A DNA stretch of 64,000 nt from Megaustenia siamemsis (Eukaryota > Mollusca > Gastropoda > Stylommatophora > Ariophantidae). The stretch lies in NCBI GenBank assembly GCA_032433765.1, contig JAVIAB010000047.1:18202011-18266010 (forward strand), read 5' to 3'. Under the pieces are notes generated by a model. It saw nothing but the letters and a program-made list of their open reading frames with translations, made no database searches and was not told the origin of the DNA. The position numbers and the translations under genes are program-made. Below, piece by piece: positions 45,201 to 49,140 of the stretch (position 1 is its first letter; each line of letters begins with the position of its first letter).

Positions 45201-47202
45201 TATATTTTATGTTATTTGTTTGGTTGTGAGTCTATATTTTATGTTATTTGTTTTGTTTTGAGTCTATATTTTATGTTCCTTGTTTTGTTGTAAGTCTATA
45301 TTTTATGTTATTTGTTTGGTTGCGATTCTATATTTTATGTTATTTGTTTTGTTTTGAGTCTATGCTTTATGGTATTTGTTTTGTTTTGAGTCTATATTTT
45401 ATGTTATTTGTTTTGTTGTGAGTCTATATTTTATTTTATTTGTTTGGTTGTTAAGACTATGCTTTATGTTATTTTTTTGGTTGTTAAGTCTATATTTTAT
45501 GTTATTTGTTTTGTTGTGAGTCTATATTTTATGTTATTTCTTTTGTTGTGAGTCTATATTTTATGTTATTTGTTTTGTTGCGAGTCTATATTTTATATTA
45601 TTTGTTTTGTTGTGAGTCTATATTTTATGTTATTTGTTTTGTTGTGAGTCTATGCTTTATGTTTTTTGTTTGGTTGTTAAGTCTATGCTTTATGTTATTT
45701 GTTTTGTTTTGAGTCTATGCTTTATGTTATCTGTTTTGTTGTGAGTCTATATTTTATGTTATTTGTTGTGTTGTGAGTCTAAGCTTTATGTTATTTGTTT
45801 TGTTATGAGTCTATGCTTTATGTTATTTGTTTTGTTATGAGTCTATGCTTTGTTATTTGTTTTGTTATGAGTCTTTGCTTTATGTTATTTGTTTTGTTTT
45901 GAGTCTATGCTTTATGTTATTTGTTTTGTTGTTAAATCTATGCTTTATGTTATTTGTTTGGTTGTTAAATCTATGCTTTATGTTATTTGTTTGGTTGTTA
46001 AATCTATGCTTTATGTTATTTGTTTTGTTGTAAGTCTATATTTAATGTTATTTGTTTTGTTATGAGTCTATATTTTATGTTTTTTGTTTTGTTGTGAGTC
46101 TATATTTTATGTTATTTGTTTTGTTGCGAGTGTATATTTTATATTATTTATTTTGTTGTAAGTCTATATTTTATGTTATTTATTTTGTTGTAAGTCTATA
46201 TTTTATATTATTTATTTTGTTGTAAGTCTATAATTTATGTTATTTGTTTTCTTGTGAGTCTATATTTTGTTATTTGTTTTGTTCTAAGTCTATATTTTAT
46301 GTTATTTGTTTTCTTGTGAGTCTGTATATATGTGTCTGTCTAAACTCCCTGACTGGCTTTCTTTCATCCTCTGTTTATTTATCAATTCTATGTCTGTTTG
46401 TATGCCTTCCTTTCTGTATAAGGTGTTATGTGCGTATGTTTTATGCCAATTTGTATCTGCTGCTCTGTCCTTCTCTGCCTACCACTGTCCACTTATTTCA
46501 CTGTTTGTAGAAAATATGGTTATCTGCTAAAACCAACAAATATAAAATATCAAATAATACAATTATATTCACATTAACTATTTCCGTCCGATCATATCTC
46601 TTAAGTATGTGAATGTATTATGTTCAAATAATTGTGTCGCCCATTGAATATTATTTCCAAATTGAGCGACATTTTGTCCTTAATTGGATATATACTTTGA
46701 TATGTTCTACTCGTAAATAGAAATATATTTAAATACTGTAAATACAGTAGAAATGATCATGACGACATGAGTAGTGAAGCCAGATAACTCTATCCTGATC
46801 CTGATCAACACAACTGCAGTGAAATAGTTATTATCTATCAATCTATCTATTATAATCTATCTATCTATCTATGTATCTATCTATCTATCTATTGTCCTTT
46901 CGAGCCGAAGACGGCACATAGGGCAGAACCACAATCTCAAAAACAGAAACCTTGCGTGCAAAAATGCACATATTGCAGAGATCACTGCTTCTAAAATATA
47001 TGGTTATGTTTCCATAAAAATGCTACCAGACATTTATTACACAGCGATAACCCGTTTCCGTAGCTATTTTAGAGTAGAAATAATAAAATCTTGATTATCT
47101 AGTCTCTATATGTGTATTTCGCATAAATGACTTACCGAGAACTGTTGAGGCTGAGGTCATTGCAACCAGAAACACAATAAGGGAAGCTAGTAATTTTGTC
47201 AT
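17706..47202 (-). CDS. Three-Ig-domain cell-surface protein, 7 coding exons
   Basis: Join on the minus strand: 47202-47136, 43329-43024, 36781-36669, 33683-33470, 27796-27575, 25094-25023, 17803-17706. Total 1092 nt, 363 aa plus stop. Every junction has GT..AG and the phases match (1,1,0,1,1,1). Residues 1-22 are a signal peptide. Ig-like 1 is about 23-124 (VTWKLL, FFCVC), Ig-like 2 about 125-233 (DIACTTAN, LASCKC) and Ig-like 3 about 234-320 (ATCKCEI, FARWF, HSGVYIC). The last 22 residues (342-363) are hydrophobic and reach the C-terminus, suggesting a GPI signal or tail-less anchor. There are at least six N-X-S/T sites. It is likely an extracellular recognition or adhesion protein; the ligand is unknown. 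Introns are 2.5-7.2 kb and full of transposons. A missed exon cannot be excluded. Transcript support is unseen. Confidence 0.82.
17804..18189. other. Intron 6, 3' part; no repeat recognised
   Basis: AT-rich intron sequence next to the exon 7 acceptor. Part of it (TAGTGTTTG and AAG.A.TTAA blocks, about 17900-17950) resembles the intron before the paralogous exon at 57929, so it is ancestral gene sequence rather than inserted DNA. Confidence 0.5.
18190..18955 (+). pseudogene. LINE family A, 3' half, in intron 6
   Basis: Plus-strand copy from the degenerate palm region, through [19 protein letters not shown], a frame-broken SDGRCTTEV region and CESGTIGQQPRK, then MLRVPWPAEKSNENIRKEAK and CGHVMRREQLEYTVTT to the GATGATGAT tail near 18945. 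It is antisense to the Ig gene. Stops and frameshifts make it inactive. Confidence 0.85.
19075..19330 (+). pseudogene. LINE family B, 3' fragment
   Basis: Reads ATEYIKKQQIKWFGREMRQK and then RQRAFNKRFENGKPKG, matching family B. One stop replaces the GRPRK arginine. No catalytic part. 19331-19514 is AT-rich with a TATA-type repeat near 19430. Confidence 0.7.
19517..20505. repeat. 26-bp minisatellite of self-complementary units (about 38 copies)
   Basis: Very uniform 26-bp units, GGAACTGAGATCCATCTCAC plus TTAGAT. Each unit contains the palindrome TGAGAT-CC-ATCTCA, and also AGATGGA-loop-TCCATCT, so single strands can fold into a regular hairpin row. A T/C variant (CCATCTC or CCACCTC) that weakens the stems is clustered: mostly C at about 19595-19740 and 20090-20380, mostly T elsewhere. 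It lies in intron 6 of the Ig gene. Confidence 0.97.
20790..21300 (-). repeat. Interspersed repeat F, minus copy (arm of an inverted pair)
   Basis: The reverse complement matches 21690-22145 at high identity along about 450 bp, for example TTTCCTCATATTCCAAGTCC, TGCTCTGTGCACAC, CCGCTGGCATGGGC/CCACTGACATGGGC and TTTGCAGTGATACCG. Other copies are at 35510-35870 and 52150-52575. There is no coherent protein in any frame. 20506-20789 contains nothing I recognise. Confidence 0.85.
21530..21655 (-). pseudogene. LINE family A 3' end in the spacer of the F inverted pair
   Basis: Begins with ATCATCATCAAGTACCGGGC, the complement of the family A tail (GCCCGGTACTTGATGATGAT as at 51070), and runs about 120 bp through the C-terminal coding region before being cut at the second F copy. 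Confidence 0.8.
21690..22145 (+). repeat. Interspersed repeat F, plus copy (arm of an inverted pair)
   Basis: Same family as 20790-21300, in opposite orientation, separated by about 400 bp. The two arms could pair in RNA or single-stranded DNA. Confidence 0.85.
22332..24990 (+). mobile_element. Complete piggyBac-superfamily transposon
   Basis: TTAA target duplications at 22332-22335 and 24987-24990, as required for piggyBac. The inverted repeats start CTCTTTCAGGTCC at the left and CTCTTTCAGGACC at the right, read inwards. A subterminal hairpin GCCGAG-TC-CTCGGC follows at about 22351-22364. The element is 2.65 kb and carries one transposase on the plus strand, antisense to the Ig gene. It lies in intron 6, with its right end only 32 bp from the exon 6 donor (25022). 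Confidence 0.93.
22590..24469 (+). pseudogene. piggyBac transposase, one frame break
   Basis: ATG at 22590. The acidic, Ser/Asp-rich N-terminus (EMDYSDSDESF, DSEEFSGSDSDDET) is typical of piggyBac proteins. The catalytic core has NICIDEMVIGYKGRFKYKQY (first Asp) and LFADRYYTSLPLVQF (second Asp). The first frame stops at 23822 in an A-rich stretch. From 23819 the next frame continues EAKWFINYEEQVMCVSWRDK, GCDRVDQMISYYGNHTRKT (third Asp), WKKIFMWIIEITQLN, and a C-terminal cysteine-rich zinc ribbon (CVHC..CTGCPNKPHLCAKTC) to a stop at 24469. About 620 residues in total, normal for the family. One base change near 23795-23820 accounts for the break. Terminal repeats and all domains remain, so it is recently inactivated or an assembly error. 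Confidence 0.92.
25023..25094 (-). CDS. Ig gene exon 6: end of Ig-like domain 3
   Basis: 72 nt reading VYICRPVTPLITNVMERYYK then PIFY, completing the (D/H)SGVYIC motif begun by exon 5. The donor GTAAGT at 25022 is good. Three in-frame acceptors compete: AAG before 25094, CAG before 25100 and CAG before 25106. I prefer 25094 because it gives the classic Ig motif; the others add two or four residues. The polypyrimidine tract is weak. Reading past the donor stays open to 24862, into the piggyBac end. Confidence 0.75.
25200..25510 (-). pseudogene. LINE family G, 3' fragment
   Basis: The reverse complement reads KCLRKI.GIVWNKFKTNKEI, SSVIKKRRWTYVGPV and RTLI..AKAAKIGSLN, closely matching 11200-11500. 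It is truncated at both ends and carries stops. It lies in intron 5 of the Ig gene. Confidence 0.8.
25640..26506 (+). pseudogene. LINE family A, 3' half
   Basis: Runs from the motif before the palm ([11 protein letters not shown]..; the YADD is disrupted to a CRYAEDT-like reading) through [53 protein letters not shown] and GHVMRREQLEYIVTTGK to the (GATGAT)n tail at about 26506. Stops and shifts are present. The tail joins directly to the tail of a minus-strand LINE D. Confidence 0.85.
26507..26960 (-). pseudogene. LINE family D, 3' fragment
   Basis: Starts with (ATCATC)n and GTGCCAAACCGG, then the complement of the family D C-terminal coding region to about the SESWTV motif. Truncated and frame-broken. 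26961-27214 contains nothing I recognise. Confidence 0.8.
27215..27262. repeat. GA microsatellite
   Basis: GAGAGA run with one GACAGA. 27263-27574 is intron sequence without a recognised element. Confidence 0.95.
27575..27796 (-). CDS. Ig gene exon 5: main part of Ig-like domain 3
   Basis: Acceptor TTTTTGTCTCAG (AG at 27798-27797), 222 nt, donor GTAAAT at 27574. Starts in phase 1 as DVPSIVVNKTNCPVGHEVRG, continues GANATCKCEIQSIGFPPGFA, RWFTTNN, NSSTLTV and ends AYNHSG. The Cys before strand B, the Trp of RWF and the NSSTLTV E-strand pattern fit an Ig fold. N-glycosylation motifs: NKT, NAT, NSS, NHS. Confidence 0.85.
27885..28158 (+). pseudogene. LINE family C, left part of copy split by the Sailor-like element
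   Basis: Reads AETWTLDKKTEQKIEAF, QMKFLGHVKRHNSLINVILE and GKIQGKRGRCRSRL, then breaks at ACTA. It resumes at 30274 with ACATGGACAAGTAAC, exactly where family C should continue. The copy is 5'-truncated. Confidence 0.88.
28159..30273 (-). mobile_element. Complete Sailor-like (DD82E-type) IS630/Tc1/mariner element
   Basis: Inverted repeats of about 30 bp start TAGCTCGTTTCAAATCATCT (28159) and, from the right end, TAGCTTGTTTTAAATCATCT (30273). TA target duplications lie at 28157-28158 and 30274-30275, proven by the uninterrupted LINE C sequence on either side. Length is 2115 bp with one long minus-strand transposase. The long spacing in its DDE domain separates it from ordinary Tc1 and mariner and agrees with the DD82E 'Sailor' group. 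Confidence 0.9.
28610..29887 (-). CDS. Sailor-like transposase, uninterrupted
   Basis: An open frame runs 30013-28610; the first ATG is at 29887 (MSLKMKF), giving 425 aa. The N-terminal helix-turn-helix region has RSFNHWIQARDRQ and SKSTLWRNVRAAGFTFRK. The DDE core has IVYLDETWINAHH (first Asp), CLIMDNAAYHN (second Asp) and RLPPYHAHLNPIELIWAKLK (Glu), with 83 residues between the second Asp and the Glu. Ordinary Tc1/mariner proteins have 34-41. No stop or frameshift is seen, and the ends and TA sites are intact, so the copy may be functional. An upstream non-ATG extension is possible but unlikely. Confidence 0.88.
   Translation of the reverse strand: MSLKMKFCSLQNIAIKMYDYFCKEAKRGRLFHSLENPENRTRQILDLSKRSFNHWIQARDRQCSKYTKSQGREKMLDNFNSELIRSEIRKMLGMNETVTIRKLKVSLKKNNSIEISKSTLWRNVRAAGFTFRKYSNGRNIICEKPHIVVMRSKYLREVKEVRKQGYDIVYLDETWINAHHTNQREWQSSDGKIKRLIPSSKGQRLIIAHAGSRQHGLIQNAELIFLSKSIDNRDYHSEMNGHIFRHWIENSVLPSLDRPSCLIMDNAAYHNIVALEDKVLTSSSTKDAIKIWLTKEHIQFNNMYLKPELLSLVKQKQRTKIFQIDKIIQEHGHISLRLPPYHAHLNPIELIWAKLKGQVADENTTFKICDVKTLANLALLNIDKDYWAKCEDHVLKQEEEYWKNDGLWNVQPQTVINLLDSSDSE
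30274..30420 (+). pseudogene. LINE family C, right part of split copy
   Basis: Continues family C after the Sailor-like insertion: TWTSNIKRWTSQPMTICTTK, WHSTVANLRCGDGTR, stop, then a short GATGATGA-type tail at about 30400-30412. Confidence 0.88.
30549..31312. repeat. Three tandem 260-bp units with AATAAA and oligo(A)
   Basis: Three head-to-tail copies start at about 30549, 30808 and 31070, each beginning GTGTGTGTGG and GTT(T/C)AATTGTTG. Each ends AATAATAAACATGAAATTG, CTCTCT(G/A)CCAT, then an A run of 5-17, then CCAGAATATTGCTTGGA before the next copy. The AATAAA about 40 nt before each A run looks like a polyadenylated 3' end. The oligo(A) length differs between copies. It lies in intron 4 of the Ig gene. 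Confidence 0.9.
31460..31565 (+). pseudogene. RNase-H-domain fragment of an I/Jockey-type LINE
   Basis: Reads KVTFVYVPGHAEVQGNERVD then RLA, the conserved (V/W)P(G/S)H.G..GNE.AD.LA block of the RNase H domain found at the end of I- and Jockey-type LINE proteins. Only this block is recognisable. 31566-32118 has A-rich low-complexity sequence and no gene I can support. Confidence 0.7.
32120..32276. repeat. 38-bp tandem repeat (4 copies)
   Basis: Four diverged copies of CATAACTGACACAAATGCCA plus GGGAAAATATTTAAA. Confidence 0.85.
32277..32694. other. Intronic gap with an unrecognised 87-codon ORF
   Basis: A plus-strand ORF at 32419-32682 (MIPPLMTFSLNGQWTVITF at its start) has no motif I recognise, no splice or expression evidence, and lies in intron 4 of the minus-strand Ig gene. 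It may be a LINE remnant. I do not call it a gene. Confidence 0.3.
32695..32890. repeat. 63-bp tandem repeat (3 copies)
   Basis: Three copies of a unit containing TAATGGCCTCAAGTACTGCA and GATGGGTCCCACAG, increasingly diverged from left to right. 32891-33469 contains AT-rich sequence with no recognised element. Confidence 0.85.
33470..33683 (-). CDS. Ig gene exon 4: second half of Ig-like domain 2
   Basis: Strong acceptor TTTTATATTACAG (AG at 33685-33684), 214 nt, donor GTGAGT at 33469. Starts in phase 0 (PPDLINFNSSCTLGDYGRGS), continues GDFLASCKCRIPMEQM and HSSIYIEMEAFGIRRS, and ends in phase 1 after DDIITIL. The ASCKC motif parallels ATCKC in domain 3, suggesting the domains arose by duplication. 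Confidence 0.85.
33735..34003. repeat. 13-bp minisatellite (TAATAATATAAAG)
   Basis: Tandem 13-bp units with a larger repeated block of variants (AATAAAGAG, AACATAAATT) seen twice, showing higher-order duplication. It lies in intron 3. Confidence 0.93.
34035..34333 (-). repeat. tRNA-derived SINE (family 2), minus strand
   Basis: The minus strand starts near GGGGGCCTCAGTAGTTGGGA and contains TGTTCGATTCC (complement at 34263-34273), a good RNA polymerase III B box. The rest of the body has no coding potential. I see no clear A box, so the head may be degenerate. Confidence 0.6.
34500..34880 (+). pseudogene. Diverged LINE 3' fragment
   Basis: Frame-broken pieces read [35 protein letters not shown] and RDRPRRGFQDIK, the C-terminal layout of CFDP2/RTE-like LINE proteins. 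It is not assignable to families A-D. 34881-35509 has no recognisable element. Confidence 0.65.
35510..35870 (+). repeat. Interspersed repeat F
   Basis: Matches 21770-22145: CACACCATGAGCTGTG, TGATCATGTTTCGATATTC-like and TTTGCAGTGATACC words in the same order and spacing. Confidence 0.8.
36130..36272. repeat. ATTGT pentanucleotide microsatellite
   Basis: TATTG repeats with scattered C and TCT substitutions; the apparent ORFs (CIVLYCIVL) are artefacts. Confidence 0.93.
36470..36605 (+). repeat. Interspersed repeat E, partial copy
   Basis: Shares the end of the E unit with 13200-13510 and 53200-53530 (TGGTTCACTGATCCTG, CAGCTATGATTTGCTG). Confidence 0.6.
36669..36781 (-). CDS. Ig gene exon 3: first half of Ig-like domain 2
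   Basis: AG at 36783-36782, 113 nt, donor GTTAGT at 36668. Enters in phase 1 and leaves in phase 0, so exons 3 and 4 jointly make one domain. Reads WPDKPTCEQTVTNTYVDIAC then TTANVYPNVIVTYRRRG. The upstream open frame (to 36854) is intron read-through. Confidence 0.8.
36960..37195 (+). repeat. tRNA-derived SINE (family 1)
   Basis: Begins GGCGCGATAGCTCAGTCATT, with a TAGCTCAGT A box, then a degraded B box near GGTTGGGTTTGATCC. The body is shared with 48846-49138 and 63580-63796 (TTCTGGGAAAGTAAAGC, ACCACATTACCCCAAAAAT, AACACCATATTCCC). It lies in intron 2 of the Ig gene. 37196-37429 contains no recognised feature. Confidence 0.8.
37430..37752 (-). pseudogene. LINE family C, 3' fragment
   Basis: The reverse complement matches the family C end (TCAGCCTATGACAACGTGCA, cf. 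TCAGCCTATGGCAATCTGCA at 14988) and the KKELLNT/MKF region. Frame-broken. Confidence 0.7.
37755..40430 (+). pseudogene. LINE family H, endonuclease C-terminus to 3' end
   Basis: Starts in the endonuclease (WVSPDQRTENQIDHICINDK, VYRGSDVASDHHLL, with the conserved SDHH), followed by the linker (38192-38491) and the reverse transcriptase: LLKNGKATGPDEIPSEAIKA, IKLPKKGSLQECTNYRGIMP, FRKNRSCADQI, FIDYEKAFDSLDRRLLWKLL. A repeat K insertion (39200-39490) interrupts it. The ORF then continues GVRQGCLLSPFLFLLAIDWI, LDDLDFADDIALL, NRDKTNIMRIN, YIYLGSNVDKEGG, LYGCETWRTT and, frame-shifted, HGKRQRGRSRNSW and WKVFVEDLCSTGC to a (GAA)n tail. Catalytic motifs are intact, but several stops and shifts divide it. 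It is the most complete LINE in the window apart from its missing 5' end. Confidence 0.88.
39200..39490 (+). mobile_element. Repeat K inserted in LINE H
   Basis: A 290-bp K unit, starting near CTTGGGCAGATGGTGCTTG and ending in a GA tail, sits inside the reverse transcriptase of LINE H just before GVRQGC. It is flanked by similar short repeats (AAATAAAAA left, AAATAATAA right), an imperfect 9-bp target duplication. Confidence 0.8.
40436..40890 (-). pseudogene. LINE family D, 3' fragment
   Basis: Begins CATCATCATCATTTACCATA directly after the (GAA)n tail of LINE H. The complement encodes VDKQMKRRLEA, RRMLKVP, KKTNEEVLKEANTKRQL-like and FGHIM motifs of family D. Frame-broken. Confidence 0.82.
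40890..41275 (-). pseudogene. LINE family C fragment
   Basis: The complement covers the LYGAET..LDKKTKQ, MAKSNF.AMKN and LKVDIKIEGTDLETVQSYN regions of family C. It joins LINE D directly, and its other end abuts the EGF pseudogene. No tail is visible, so it is an internal fragment. Confidence 0.75.
41279..42290 (+). pseudogene. EGF plus F5/8C (fucolectin-like) gene remnant
   Basis: A cysteine-rich EGF-like part reads CSSPCSNRCLDGRCGNRF, then (after a one-base shift near 41355) PGYIGDYCKNDCPSGWF and CQCNPKSTCNYNGTCPGNC. Next is a beta-rich module (41480-41842; ICVISDKNHNTCNP, GFMLTGELIQFLRIF, FTVTINGNLLYE). In another frame comes NLAWKQPTSHSTTF followed by GPEKAVDG, the start of an F5/8C or fucolectin-type sugar-binding domain, ending near a possible donor (GTGGTAATC at about 42012). 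More F5/8C-like coding (ADIVTCHWTEARLVIVFS) follows at about 42100-42230. Such secreted or receptor proteins are typical of gastropods. At least two frameshifts and truncation by a LINE at 41275 indicate a pseudogene. It lies in intron 2 of the Ig gene, on the opposite strand. Confidence 0.75.
42430..42707 (+). repeat. SINE-like repeat N with GATA tail shared with LINE G
   Basis: About 280 bp, from about GTGTTACCGGGGCCTCATTA to GGCTCGAAAGGACAATAG and then GATA repeats. The last 50 bp match the 3' end of LINE G at 11595-11650, including GCCCTATG and GGCTCGAAAGG. Another copy is at 46835-47000 (-), and a short one at 43470-43556. Head origin unclear. Confidence 0.75.
42765..42826 (-). pseudogene. 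LINE family C palm-motif fragment
   Basis: The complement reads [18 protein letters not shown], only about 60 bp, with nothing further on either side. Confidence 0.75.
43024..43329 (-). CDS. Ig gene exon 2: Ig-like domain 1
   Basis: AG at 43331-43330, 306 nt, donor GTAAGT at 43023, phase 1 on both sides: a classic one-exon Ig domain. Reads GCNVPVEKGEFTTLQCSV, SSVTWKLLNNNTQVS, ACNNIIGSSLYRAFI, RVNETQFFCVCDDN and DTCVLQVYG. Seven cysteines suggest extra disulfides beyond the canonical pair. Confidence 0.85.
43470..43556 (+). repeat. Repeat N 3' end, short copy
   Basis: CCCTCTGTGCCGCCTTCAGC, TTGAACGGACAATA and AATAGATATATAGATG resemble the N/LINE G tail. Confidence 0.55.
43771..46325. repeat. 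32-bp minisatellite, 2.5 kb (about 80 copies)
   Basis: Tandem units GTCTATATTTTATGTTATTT plus GTTTTGTTTTGA, with TTGGTTGTAA, TTGTTGTGA and GCTTTATG variants. Larger blocks of variants recur (for example 44110-44230 and 45420-45540 are almost the same series), showing higher-order duplication. The FCCESIFYVI peptides are artefacts. It occupies most of intron 1. 46326-46834 is AT-rich sequence in which I see nothing. Confidence 0.96.
46835..47000 (-). repeat. Repeat N, minus copy
   Basis: CTATCTAT tail, then TATTGTCCTTTCGAGCCGAA and the complement of the N body up to CATAACCATATATTTTAGAAGC-type sequence (about 46990). Confidence 0.75.
47136..47202 (-). CDS. Ig gene exon 1: signal peptide
   Basis: ATG at 47202, 67 nt to donor GTAAGT at 47135, phase 1. 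Reads MTKLLASLIVFLVAMTSAST then VL: a lysine, a hydrophobic core and small residues, a good secretory signal with cleavage near TSA|ST. The codon split with exon 2 makes the first residue of the Ig domain. Upstream on the minus strand, TTTCTTTTTTTTTCAG near 47297 could be a 5' UTR intron acceptor, so the promoter may lie further out. Confidence 0.85.
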
Positions 47203-47869
47203 CTTTAACACAAATACACACATGAGTCATGAGCGTTGACAGCCTCTCCGTGTTACACAGGTTGCTCAACAACTATATCAGGCAGGAACGGCAGACTGAA
47301 AAAAAAAGAAACACGGCCCCTTTAGTAAAATCGATATATTGTGCTGAATCTAGTTCTCGCCGCGCTCCAGTGAGAGTCCAGTGCGCAATAGCTACACAGG
47401 TAAATGAAGCGAACCAACGCACCCATTCATTATAGAGTATATGGCATTCTATATATATTTAATTTGCATACCCTTTACACGCTTAAAGAGAACATAAACA
47501 CCAAGTCAAATAATGTCGTACCATGCTACAACTATGTGAGATATAATCACATGCAGCTTGTAGTTCAAGAAAACAACGAAAAGGCACTAACGTCCCATTT
47601 ATAATCATGACAGCGTCAGTACCGGCCAGGAATTTCACAAAAGGTAAACACGTTATCTTGAACTTTTTACCTTCACATAGTTTCTTCCCTTTTTGGGAAT
47701 TGGGTCTGCAGTGAGGAGGGGGTTGGAGTGGGACTTATATAACAGGAGTTTAAAGGTAGCTTGTTCAGTGCAGTAGCTGTGAGGTATTCTGGTCGTTTCA
47801 CTCTCGTTTAGGCTACTTTCATTTTCTTCTCTCCTCTTTGAGGGTCAATGTATTTTTTTTTTCAGAATT

Positions 47870-48345
47870 GTAGTTCTATTTCTTTTGCGCTTTTATGGGG
47901 ATGATGTTTTGAGCTGACGAGGTATAAGTATAAAGAGATATTGCACTTATCACAGCAAAATAAGCCGAGGTTACCATGCCAGACAATGTGGGCGAAATAT
48001 TAAAAATATTTGACAGCAGAAATAAAAGTGAGACCAGACAGTGTGGGCGGATAGACACGTAGGTGGATAGAAAGGAGTGACCAGTATATAAAGAGTCACC
48101 TTGAAACAACTAGACAGGAGAGAGGCACTGGTTAGTGATTAACGAACAACGATTAGCAGTGAGCAATTGGAAAGGCTACTGTTACCAGTATAAATAGATA
48201 AGCAGTCAATAAACAGCAGATGCTGTAAATCCACAACAGGGCTGGTGTTTAGATACGTAGAAGTGTGGTCTGTGATGTGTTTAATAATTCTGAGAGTATA
48301 TTTGTGTCCAACGGTTATCCAGACCGCCCTGTAGTATCATTATTA
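47870..48345 (+). promoter_or_regulatory. Possible solo LTR or promoter-like segment
   Basis: TATATAAAG at about 48087 followed by AATAAA (in GTCAATAAACAGC) about 120 nt downstream, an arrangement typical of a retrotransposon LTR (U3-R-U5). I found no second LTR, no clear TG..CA ends and no target duplication, so this is tentative. 47203-47869 has no other recognised feature. Confidence 0.25.
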
Positions 48346-48369
48346 TATTAATGACCTTAGTCTTTCAAC

Positions 48370-48840
48370 ATTCTTCAAAAAATAACTTGAAGAATGTTGA
48401 AAGTTCCCTGGACAGCTAAAAAGATAAACGAAGAAATTATCAAAGAGGCCAAAACAAAAAAAGGAGCTCGTAAGAAACATCAGAAAGAAACTATATTTAT
48501 TGTATTATAGATATATTGGTGCTATATAGAACCAATTTTGATCTATGGAAGCGAATCAGTGACAGTAGACAAACAAATGAAAAGACGATTAGAGGCCACA
48601 GAGATGGGATTTCTCAGAAGAATGTTGAAAGTTCCCTTGACAGCTAAAAAGACCATTGAGGAAGTTCTCAAAGAGGCCAACACAAAAAAGGAGCTCCTAA
48701 AAAACATCAGAAAGAAACAATCAACATTTTTCGGGCACATCATGAGAAGAGGAGAGTTCTAATACTTGGTTACAACTGGCAAAATACAGGGAAAGAGGGA
48801 TCGCAGACGACAAAGAGAGAAAATACTTGATAGCTTGGTG
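48370..48840 (+). pseudogene. LINE family D, 3' fragment with internal duplication
   Basis: The C-terminal block (RRMLKVP.TAKK..EE, KEANTKKELLKNIRKKQSTF, FGHIMRR) occurs twice, at about 48370-48500 and 48530-48760, so the copy contains a duplication or two insertions. It ends at the SINE starting at 48846. Confidence 0.8.
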
Positions 48841-48845
48841 TCATG

Positions 48846-49088
48846 GGGGAACCGCGATAGTGGTTAGTGAACTGGACTACAGTGGACAAGAGGTAGGGCT
48901 CGATCCCAACCGACGGCTTTCAGTTCACCCAGCCTTTAATGGTACCGGATTTTTTTTTCTGGGAAAGTAAAGCGGCACGGGCGTAATACCGACCACATTA
49001 CCCCAAAAATCCTGTGCCGAAGGTCTGTAAAATTTATGTTCACTAACACCATATTCCCTATACCCCACTTAGCGTGACGGGGGGGTGC

Positions 49089-49138
<50 letters not shown>
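48846..49138 (+). repeat. tRNA-derived SINE (family 1) with a 44-T tail
   Basis: Head AACCGCGATAGTGGTTAGTG (A-box segment shortened) and B box GGGCTCGATCCC, then the family 1 body (TTCTGGGAAAGTAAAGC, ACCACATTACCCCAAAAAT). It ends GCGTGACGGGGGGGTGCTTTAC and 44 T (49094-49137). LINE D lies upstream and LINE A directly follows. Confidence 0.85.
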
Positions 49139-49140
49139 GT

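Noticed and set aside
44193..46033. Several ORFs rich in FCCESIFYVICFVLS
   Set aside because: Frames of the 32-bp minisatellite, with no start context or homology.
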